Assembly (NCBI GenBank): GCA_031264545.1
Contig: JAISDV010000116.1
Coordinates: 1 to 5,650, forward strand
Direction of reading: 5' to 3'
Origin: Oscillospiraceae bacterium
Lineage (GTDB): Bacteria; Bacillota; Clostridia; Oscillospirales; Oscillospiraceae
DNA: 5,650 bases
Shown here: in pieces, positions 1 through 4,719 of the stretch
How the letters are laid out: each line of letters opens with the position of its first letter
Position numbering within the stretch: position 1 is the first letter of the stretch
Program-made: the position numbers and the translations under genes
The notes under the pieces: generated by a model
Database searches by the model: none
What the model was told of the DNA's origin: nothing
What the model saw: only the letters and a program-made list of their open reading frames with translations

Positions 1-25
1 CATATACCATAACAGAAAAATTATG

Positions 26-62
26 AACCCGCAAACTGCGATTTCTCAGCAGTTTGCGGGTT
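26..62 (-). terminator. Rho-independent terminator of the tRNA-Arg gene
   Basis: A perfect 14-bp inverted repeat (26-39 paired with 49-62) encloses a 9-nt loop. On the minus strand the hairpin begins 8 nt after the tRNA CCA end. It is followed by a T-rich stretch (TTCATAATTTTT) rather than a pure T run. Read rightward, the stem is followed by only TTTTCC, so it may also stop transcripts entering from outside the left edge. Assignment to the tRNA rests on position and strand. Confidence 0.8.
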
Positions 63-70
63 TTCCGCCA

Positions 71-147
71 TGGCACGCCCTAAGAGATTCGAACTCCTGA
101 CCTTCTGGTCCGTAGCCAGACGCTCTATCCAGCTGAGCTAAGGGCGC
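71..147 (-). tRNA. tRNA-Arg (anticodon ACG), CCA encoded
   Basis: The 77-nt cloverleaf reads on the minus strand from GCGCCCT at 147 to an encoded CCA at 73-71. The acceptor stem pairs GCGCCCT with AGGGCGT, giving a G1:U72 wobble as first pair and discriminator G73. The D arm is GCTC/GAGC, the anticodon arm TCTGG-CTACGGA-CCAGA, and the T arm AGGAG-TTCGAAT-CTCTT with one G:U pair. Loop CTACGGA gives anticodon ACG, so the tRNA reads CGN arginine codons, normally after deamination of A34 to inosine by TadA (family knowledge). It has its own promoter about 20 nt upstream and its own terminator 8 nt downstream, so it appears to be a single-gene unit. Confidence 0.97.
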
Positions 148-172
148 ATGCATGTACGCGCAACGCTTGAGT

Positions 173-201
173 ATAATACCACAAGCCCCGGCGAAATGCA
201 A
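173..201 (-). promoter_or_regulatory. Sigma-70/SigA-type promoter of tRNA-Arg
   Basis: On the minus strand, TTGCAT (201-196) and TATTAT (178-173) are separated by exactly 17 bp. Transcription would start near 166, leaving a leader of about 20 nt before the mature tRNA 5' end at 147. Match quality, spacing and position agree. Confidence 0.8.
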
Positions 202-213
202 GTCCCTTTTCAG

Positions 214-235
214 AAAAACCGGCGTTTGCGGCCGG
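214..235 (-). terminator. Rho-independent terminator of the 58-aa gene
   Basis: On the minus strand CCGGC (235-231), a 7-nt loop (230-224) and GCCGG (223-219) are followed by five T (218-214). It lies 23 nt past the stop codon of the 58-aa gene and 12 nt before the -35 box of the tRNA promoter, so it separates the two transcription units. The upstream arm is embedded in a perfect 14-bp palindrome (227-240), which could offer an alternative fold. Confidence 0.72.
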
Positions 236-258
236 CCGCATCCGCTGCGGACGCACCC

Positions 259-435
259 TTACATATTGAAGGCGCTGCCGATGTTTTCAACAATATCGCC
301 GACGGTTCTAAGCGCCTTGCCGACCTTGCTGCGGCTCTGCCGGCCGGTCCTGCTGCCGACGTTTGCCAGTGTCACGCCAATAGCCGAGCCGACGACCATC
401 CCGATGCCGATACCTTTTGCAAAGTTGTTGTTCAT
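259..435 (-). CDS. 58-aa glycine-zipper membrane peptide, function unknown
   Basis: This encodes 58 residues. The start is the ATG at 435-433, chosen because GGGAGGT (448-442) lies 6 nt upstream. A longer reading from about 639 has no such site and adds unconvincing sequence. Residues 7-26 form one hydrophobic segment with glycines at 8, 12, 16 and 20, a perfect run of GxxxG steps continued by A24. The remaining half (28-58) is basic and then amphipathic, with a V/I/L pattern around residues 38-56, and no cysteines. This resembles the YtxH-like or glycine-zipper small proteins common in Firmicutes, but no specific family can be assigned. It likely sits in the cytoplasmic membrane and self-associates. 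It is divergent from the operon starting at 738 and has its own terminator. Confidence 0.8.
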   Translation of the reverse strand: MNNNFAKGIGIGMVVGSAIGVTLANVGSRTGRQSRSKVGKALRTVGDIVENIGSAFNM

Positions 436-441
436 GATTTG

Positions 442-448
442 ACCTCCC
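442..448 (-). promoter_or_regulatory. Ribosome binding site of the 58-aa gene
   Basis: GGGAGGT on the minus strand sits 6 nt before the ATG at 435. It decides the short 58-codon reading over the 126-codon extension in the same frame. Confidence 0.85.
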
Positions 449-493
449 GTGCGCTGACTGCGCTGAATTGATATTTTTCCCTCCGAAGCAAGC

Positions 494-520
494 ATTTTAT
501 CGCCGAAATCGGGATAAAAT
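494..520. repeat. Inverted repeat, candidate operator or hairpin
   Basis: ATTTTATC (494-501) and GATAAAAT (513-520) are perfect reverse complements. Inside them CCGA (503-506) pairs with TCGG (509-512), leaving one unpaired G at 502 and a 2-nt centre. The 12 paired positions make this the strongest dyad between the divergent genes. It has no T run after it on either strand, so it is not a standard terminator. Each strand contains a TAAAAT that resembles a -10 box, without a good -35 partner. Confidence 0.5.
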
Positions 521-593
521 CGCTGCGAAGGAGTCCGGCGCGTTTCAGCCGCGGAGCTTTGCGGTCTCTGTGTGCCGGCGCCGGGAATAGTAT

Positions 594-628
594 GTGCAAA
601 TTGTAAATTTATATGAATTGATTTGCGC
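594..628. repeat. Dyad overlapping the operon -35 box
   Basis: GTGCAAAT (594-601) and ATTTGCGC (621-628) are reverse complements at 7 of 8 positions, separated by 19 A+T-rich bases that include the palindrome TAAATTTA (604-611). The right arm covers the -35 hexamer of the promoter at 623-652, as a repressor site might. Whether a regulator binds is inference. Confidence 0.3.
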
Positions 629-652
629 AGAACAGACAAGATATGCTAAAAT
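623..652 (+). promoter_or_regulatory. Extended -10 promoter of the rightward operon
   Basis: TTGCGC (623-628) and TAAAAT (647-652) are separated by 18 bp, and TG at 644-645 supplies the extended -10 motif (TGC before the hexamer). Transcription would start near 659, giving a leader of about 78 nt to the ATG at 738. It is the only good rightward promoter seen upstream of the operon. Confidence 0.7.
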
Positions 653-723
653 GTAACTTGTTTATGAACCGCCGAAAAGCTGTGCCGGTACGAAACCGGA
701 AACGGGCGCGGATTTGTCTGCTG

Positions 724-729
724 AAAGGA
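724..729 (+). promoter_or_regulatory. Ribosome binding site of the YmdB-like gene
   Basis: AAAGGA lies 8 nt before the ATG at 738 and would lie inside the reading frame if the in-frame TTG at 714 were used. It supports ATG 738, which also gives the usual family N-terminus with the first metal-site motif starting near residue 4. Confidence 0.75.
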
Positions 730-737
730 AACGTCGG

Positions 738-1511
738 ATGACCGTCAATATACTCGCTGTCGGAGACGTGTGCGGAAAAACGGGGATCAATTTCCTGCGC
801 CAAAACCTCTCTGAGGTAAAGAAGCTGAACAATATCGCCTTTACGGTCGTCAACGGCGAAAACGCGAACGTTGTGGGTATTACGCCCGCTCAGGCCGAGA
901 ATATTTTTTCCGCGGGCGCGGATGTGATCACACTGGGGAATCACACCTGGGCACGGTATGAAATCAAGGAATACCTCAATGCCAATGCGCGTATCCTGCG
1001 TCCGGCAAACTATGCGCTGCGCTGTCCCGGCTTCGGCCACGGGGTCTATAAAAGGCCCTTCGGCGATATTGCGGTGCTCAGTCTGATGGGGCGCTTCACG
1101 CTCGATTCCAACACGGATAATCCCTTCTATGTGGCCGACGAAATACTCGCCGCCATAGATACCAGGCTTATTGTCGCCGACATGCACGCGGAAGCGACCA
1201 GCGAAAAAGCCGCGATGGGCTATTATCTTGACGGGCGTGTGTCCGCCGTATGGGGTACGCACACGCATGTGCAGACCTCGGACGGCGGTGTTCTGCCGCA
1301 GGGCACGGGCTTCATAACCGATCTCGGCATGACGGGGCCGGCCGTTTCCGTGCTCGGCATCGACCCGCGCCAGAGCATGGAAAAGTTTCTGGGCGAGCCG
1401 CCGAGGCGCTATGAGCCGGCGGAGGGCCCGGGAAAAATGGAGTGCGCCGTGTTTACGCTCGACACCGAAACCGGAAAGTGCGTTACCGTTGAGGCCCTGC
1501 GCATTTACTGA
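738..1511 (+). CDS. ymdB: YmdB-type metallophosphoesterase (2',3'-cyclic nucleotide phosphodiesterase family)
   Basis: The protein is 257 aa, close to the roughly 264 aa of Bacillus subtilis YmdB, and appears complete. The whole length matches the YmdB/TIGR00282 calcineurin-like family. The expected metal and catalytic residues are visible: D10 (VGDVCGKTG), E41-N42 (VNGEN), N68-H69 (LGNHTW), H150 (DMHAEATSEK), and H175/H177 (GTHTHVQT), followed by ITDLGMTG at 193-200. Family members hydrolyse 2',3'-cAMP and related phosphodiesters in the cytoplasm, and in B. subtilis YmdB affects biofilm and motility decisions and RNA turnover. Substrate here is inferred. In many Firmicutes ymdB follows the RNase Y gene. 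Here it opens an operon behind its own promoter, and the downstream gene begins 59 nt after its stop. The start is ATG 738, chosen over TTG 714 by the RBS and family N-terminus. Confidence 0.93.
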   Translation: MTVNILAVGDVCGKTGINFLRQNLSEVKKLNNIAFTVVNGENANVVGITPAQAENIFSAGADVITLGNHTWARYEIKEYLNANARILRPANYALRCPGFGHGVYKRPFGDIAVLSLMGRFTLDSNTDNPFYVADEILAAIDTRLIVADMHAEATSEKAAMGYYLDGRVSAVWGTHTHVQTSDGGVLPQGTGFITDLGMTGPAVSVLGIDPRQSMEKFLGEPPRRYEPAEGPGKMECAVFTLDTETGKCVTVEALRIY

Positions 1512-1570
1512 GGCCGCGGCGTAGACGCCGATGTCAAGGACTTGACTCTTTATGAGCAAACGGAGGGAAA
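1512..1570 (+). other. Gene spacer with hairpin, dyad and RBS
   Basis: The 59-nt gap between the two phosphoesterase genes holds a 5-bp hairpin with loop TAGA (1517-1521 paired with 1526-1530), a perfect 6-bp dyad GTCAAG/CTTGAC with a 2-nt centre (1533-1546), and the RBS GGAGGG (1562-1567) 3 nt before the next ATG. No T run follows the hairpin, so it is not a usual terminator, and no good promoter was found. Readthrough is expected. Confidence 0.45.
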
Positions 1571-2674
1571 ATGAAAGAGCTGAAGCTGCTGCATGCCGCC
1601 GACCTGCATCTGGATTCCGCGTTTGAAGCCCTTTCGCCTGAAGCGGCGGAGGAGAGACGCGCGGAGCAGAGAGAGCTGCTCTTCCGTATCGAGGATCTCG
1701 CCGAAAAGCGCGGGGTCGCGGCGGTGCTGCTGAGCGGCGACATTTTTGACAATGAAACGGTCAGGAGCGAAACCGCGCGGGACTTCAACAGCTCCCTCGG
1801 CGCGCTTTCCTGCCCCGTGATCATCGCCCCGGGAAACCATGATCCCTATACGCCCCACTCCATGTGGGAAACCATGCGGATCCCTGAAAATGTGTACATT
1901 TTCAAGAGCGCCGGGATCAGCGCCGCCGAGTTTCAGGGCATACCGGCCCGTTTCTGGGGCGCGGCTTTCACGAACAGCTTTTCACACCCGCTGCTGAACG
2001 GCTTTTCACGCGGGGAAAAGACAGATGAGCTGGCCGACGTTCTGGTCATCCACGGCGACACCGCCGCAGGCGCGGGTGATTACAATCCGATCAGCCGTGA
2101 GGCCCTTGTCAAATGCGGTATGGACTATGCCGCGCTCGGCCATATCCACGCGCGCACACCGCTGATGACGGCGGGCGGGACGGCCTATGCCTATCCGGGC
2201 TGCACAGAGGGGCGCGGCTTCGATGAAACCGGCGAAAAGGGCCTGTTGATCGTCACGCTCTCGGATGCCGGAGTCAGGACGGAATTCGTGCCGCTCGGCG
2301 GCGTGCGGTATGAGATCCTCCGTGTCGACGTCGGCGGAAAGGATGTTTCCGCCGCTGTATGCGAGGCCGTGTCCGGTCTGACGGAAAACGATTGCTGCCG
2401 TCTTGTGCTGGCCGGCGAATGCTCGGCGCAGCCTGACCTCGGACTCGTGCGTAAGGCGCTTGAGGGCCGCTTCCGCGAGCTTCAGCTCCGGGACGAGACG
2501 ACGCCAAAACGCGAGCTGTGGCCGCTGCGGAACAAAGATACCCTGAGCGGCGTGCTTTTGGACAAGCTTTACACAATATATACCGCCGCGGACAACGATG
2601 CGGAGCGCCGCCGCGCGGAGCTTGCCGCGAGGTATGGGCTTGCGGCGGTCGAGAACGGGGGTGAGCCGCTGTGA
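1571..2674 (+). CDS. yhaO: YhaO/SbcD-like DNA repair exonuclease (Mre11-type metallophosphoesterase)
   Basis: This is a 367-aa cytoplasmic protein of the SbcD/Mre11/YhaO class. It has all five phosphoesterase motifs: D11-L-H13 (HAADLHLDS), G56-D57 (SGDIFDN), G88-N-H-D91, H161-G-D163 (VIHGD) and G190-H-I-H193. These bind two metal ions, usually Mn, and in the family cut DNA 3'-5' or endonucleolytically. The core ends near residue 240. Residues 245-367 would form the C-terminal cap that contacts the ATPase partner. It is somewhat shorter than B. subtilis YhaO (about 400 aa), with no motif missing. GGAGGG ends 3 nt before the ATG. Its stop codon overlaps the start of the next gene by 4 nt, as expected for two subunits made together. 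YhaO is preferred to SbcD because the partner is YhaN-like; the exact substrate is unknown. Confidence 0.9.
   Translation: MKELKLLHAADLHLDSAFEALSPEAAEERRAEQRELLFRIEDLAEKRGVAAVLLSGDIFDNETVRSETARDFNSSLGALSCPVIIAPGNHDPYTPHSMWETMRIPENVYIFKSAGISAAEFQGIPARFWGAAFTNSFSHPLLNGFSRGEKTDELADVLVIHGDTAAGAGDYNPISREALVKCGMDYAALGHIHARTPLMTAGGTAYAYPGCTEGRGFDETGEKGLLIVTLSDAGVRTEFVPLGGVRYEILRVDVGGKDVSAAVCEAVSGLTENDCCRLVLAGECSAQPDLGLVRKALEGRFRELQLRDETTPKRELWPLRNKDTLSGVLLDKLYTIYTAADNDAERRRAELAARYGLAAVENGGEPL
2657..2664 (+). promoter_or_regulatory. Ribosome binding site of the YhaN-like gene
   Basis: GGGGGTGA, one mismatch from the consensus GGAGGTGA, lies 6 nt before the GTG at 2671 and inside the end of the preceding gene. 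It supports the GTG start and the 4-nt overlap. Confidence 0.7.
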
Positions 2675-4653
2675 AACTACATAAACTGACCGCGTCTTTC
2701 GGCAAGCTGCAAAACGATTCGCTCGTGCTTGGCGACGGACTGAATGTTATTTTCGCGCCGAATGAAAGCGGGAAATCCACCTGGTGCGGATTTATTCAGG
2801 CCATGCTTTACGGCATCGACAGCTCCGCACGCGAAAAGGGCGGGGTCAAGCCGGACAAGCTGCGTTTCGCGCCCTGGAGCGGCGCGCCGATGGCGGGTTC
2901 GATGGAGATCGAATACGCGGAGAAGAAAATCACACTGATCAGAAAAGGCAGGGAATCCGCGCCGATGCGCGACTTTTCCGCTGTCATAACGGGGACCTCC
3001 GACCAGGTGCGGGAGCTGGAGGCCGCCTCCGTGGGAGAGACCCTGCTGGGCGTCTCAAAGGATGTGTTTGAGCGCTCGGCCTTTATCGGCCAGGGCAGAA
3101 TGTCCGTCAGCTCGAGTCCGGAGCTGGAAAAGCGGATTTCCGCCATAGTTCAGACCGGGGAGGAAAAATCCTCGTTTTCTGAGGCGGAGGAACGGCTCAG
3201 AGCGGCGTTGCGGAAGCGCAGGTACCATAAAAGCGGCCGTCTCTCTGAAATTGAAAAGGAAATGGAATCGATCCGCGCAGAGCTTGGCGACTGCGAAAGG
3301 GAGGCCGGCCGGGGCGCGGATCTGAAAAAGGCCAAGGCCGCCGCGCTGGAGCGCCGGGACAGCCTGCTGGACAGGGTTTCGGAAGCGAGAAAGCGCGCAA
3401 GGCGCGGCACGCGTGACAGGCTGACGGAATCGCGCGGGGATATCCGCGCGCTCGAAACCGCCTATTTTGAAAAAGCCGGCGCGCGGGTTTCAGCGGAAAA
3501 GAAGCTCGAGACGGGCCTGTTCGGCAAAGAAACGCCGCAGGCGGCAAGACTCCGCGTCGCAGAGGACAGGGCCCGGTTGACGGCCATAGAACAGGAAGAG
3601 GGCAAGGGCGGCAGCGGCGCGCTCAACTGGATGATATGCGCGCTCCTTATGCTCATAGGCGTAGGCTTTGAGCTGCTAGTCGATTTTCGCGTGTGGACGC
3701 CGCCGGGTTTCCTGGGCTATGTGCCGCGCATTGCCGCGGGTGTACTCGCGCTTATCCAGCTTGCGCGCATATTGACGCTGCGCAGGAAGCGTAAGGCGCT
3801 GCTGGCGGAAAAGACCGGAATCCTCTCCGGCTACGGCTGTGAGAGGGCGGAGCAGATCACCGCGCTGCTGAAAGCGCACGAGCAGAATCACGCCGCTTTT
3901 ATTCTGGCGGACGAAGCTGAAAAGCAGGCCGAGATCGCGCTTGAAGCGGCCAAGCAGCTTCAGGCGGAGCTTGAAGCCGTGCTTTTGAAGGATCTCGATT
4001 TTACCGAGGGCGAAAGCGAGGCGGCTCAGCAGACTAAGCTGCTCGAGGCGGCGGAAGCCGCGCTTCGGAATATCCGCGAGCAGAGCGCCGCCTGGGAAGG
4101 GCGCCAGACCGCCCTGAAGGACCCGGGGTTGCTCAGGGCGCGGCTTGCGGAGCTGGCCGGGGAGCACGGCAAGCTGACGGAGGAATACGACGCGCTGGCC
4201 CTTGCGCTCGATACGCTCCGGTCGGCAGGCGCGGAGATCAGCCAGCACGTCACCCCGCGCCTGAGCGAGAGAACTGCCGAGATTTTCTCCGCGTTTACGG
4301 GTGCCCGCTACGGCGGCGTAATGCTCGACAGAGAGCTGAAAGCTTTGGCCAGGCCGCAGGGCGATGCCGTTCCGAGGGACGCGTCCTTTCTCAGCGTCGG
4401 GACTGTCGACCAGCTTTATCTGGCCGTCAGGCTGGCCGTCTGCGAGCTTGCCCTGCCGGCGGACAAGGCCTGTCCGCTGATTCTGGACGACGCGCTCGTG
4501 AATTTCGACGACACGCGCTGCGAAAGGGCGCTCGCGCTTCTGCGGACGCTGGCGGAACAGCGCCAAATTCTGCTGTTTACCTGCCATAAACGCGAAATGG
4601 ACCTGGTGGCGGGACTCGCGGCTGTGACTGTAACCGAGCTGAAAGATCAGTAA
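2671..4653 (+). CDS. yhaN: YhaN/SbcC-like (Rad50-type) AAA ATPase with central membrane hairpin
   Basis: The 660-aa protein has split ABC-type ATPase halves at its ends. The N-terminal half has Walker A at 29-37 (APNESGKST) and a Q-loop at 138-143 (FIGQGR, Q141). The C-terminal half has a signature at 573-581 (FLSVGTVDQ), Walker B at 603-614 (LILDD, then NFDD) and a switch His at 639 (TCHKRE). Charged, Ala/Glu/Arg-rich coiled-coil segments run from about 165 to 315 and 372 to 525. Between them are two hydrophobic stretches (about 318-338 and 348-369) joined by a short loop and followed by RRKRK, which predicts a hairpin with both coiled-coil arms in the cytoplasm. There is no CXXC zinc hook. 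It is shorter than B. subtilis YhaN (about 960 aa) or E. coli SbcC (about 1050). The GTG start overlaps the nuclease stop by 4 nt, implying a complex in which ATP gates the nuclease. Confidence 0.9.
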   Translation: MKLHKLTASFGKLQNDSLVLGDGLNVIFAPNESGKSTWCGFIQAMLYGIDSSAREKGGVKPDKLRFAPWSGAPMAGSMEIEYAEKKITLIRKGRESAPMRDFSAVITGTSDQVRELEAASVGETLLGVSKDVFERSAFIGQGRMSVSSSPELEKRISAIVQTGEEKSSFSEAEERLRAALRKRRYHKSGRLSEIEKEMESIRAELGDCEREAGRGADLKKAKAAALERRDSLLDRVSEARKRARRGTRDRLTESRGDIRALETAYFEKAGARVSAEKKLETGLFGKETPQAARLRVAEDRARLTAIEQEEGKGGSGALNWMICALLMLIGVGFELLVDFRVWTPPGFLGYVPRIAAGVLALIQLARILTLRRKRKALLAEKTGILSGYGCERAEQITALLKAHEQNHAAFILADEAEKQAEIALEAAKQLQAELEAVLLKDLDFTEGESEAAQQTKLLEAAEAALRNIREQSAAWEGRQTALKDPGLLRARLAELAGEHGKLTEEYDALALALDTLRSAGAEISQHVTPRLSERTAEIFSAFTGARYGGVMLDRELKALARPQGDAVPRDASFLSVGTVDQLYLAVRLAVCELALPADKACPLILDDALVNFDDTRCERALALLRTLAEQRQILLFTCHKREMDLVAGLAAVTVTELKDQ

Positions 4654-4719
4654 AGCACTTAAATCCAGCATGAGGAACACATTACACACGGTCTGCGCCG
4701 TGAGAAAAGAGAGCTGCAT
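4654..4719 (+). other. Spacer between yhaN-like gene and membrane-protein gene
   Basis: These 66 nt are less GC-rich than the flanks. There is a small hairpin (CACGG 4687-4691 with CCGTG 4698-4702, 6-nt loop) but no T run, hence no terminator, and no recognisable promoter. A possible 17-codon reading frame starts at 4670 and its TGA overlaps the next ATG. The Shine-Dalgarno signal before 4720 is weak (only GAG at 4711-4713). Confidence 0.45.

Larger units (their letters stand above)
436..737. other. Divergent intergenic region with control signals
   Basis: This 302-bp stretch separates the leftward 58-aa gene from the rightward operon. It holds the RBS of the former (442-448), an imperfect dyad at 494-520, a 10-bp palindrome CCGGCGCCGG at 575-584, an A+T-rich dyad at 594-628, a rightward extended -10 promoter (623-652) and a leader of about 78 nt. 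That leader contains a small hairpin (685-689 with 695-699, 5-bp stem) and the RBS of the first operon gene. No convincing leftward promoter for the 58-aa gene was found. I see no protein-coding gene in it. Confidence 0.6.

Noticed and set aside
227..240. 14-bp palindrome TGCGGCCGGCCGCA as an attachment or recombination site
   Set aside because: It overlaps the stem of the terminator for the 58-aa gene and GC-only palindromes are expected here. No direct repeats or integrase gene are present, despite the nearby tRNA.
148..471. 107- and 96-codon forward frames over the 58-aa gene
   Set aside because: They run antisense to the glycine-zipper gene, the tRNA promoter and a terminator, and show no RBS or recognisable protein.
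436..639. N-terminal extension of the 58-aa protein to 126 aa
   Set aside because: The internal ATG at 435 has a near-ideal RBS. The extension has no RBS, no recognisable domain, and crosses the 494-520 dyad.
1517..1530. Hairpin after ymdB as a terminator
   Set aside because: The stem is only 5 bp and no T run follows, so it does not meet the usual pattern; an mRNA-end or processing role is only a guess.
609..1559. 316-codon open frame on the minus strand
   Set aside because: It is antisense to the YmdB-like gene, which carries every family motif in the forward frame. It would also run through the operon promoter.
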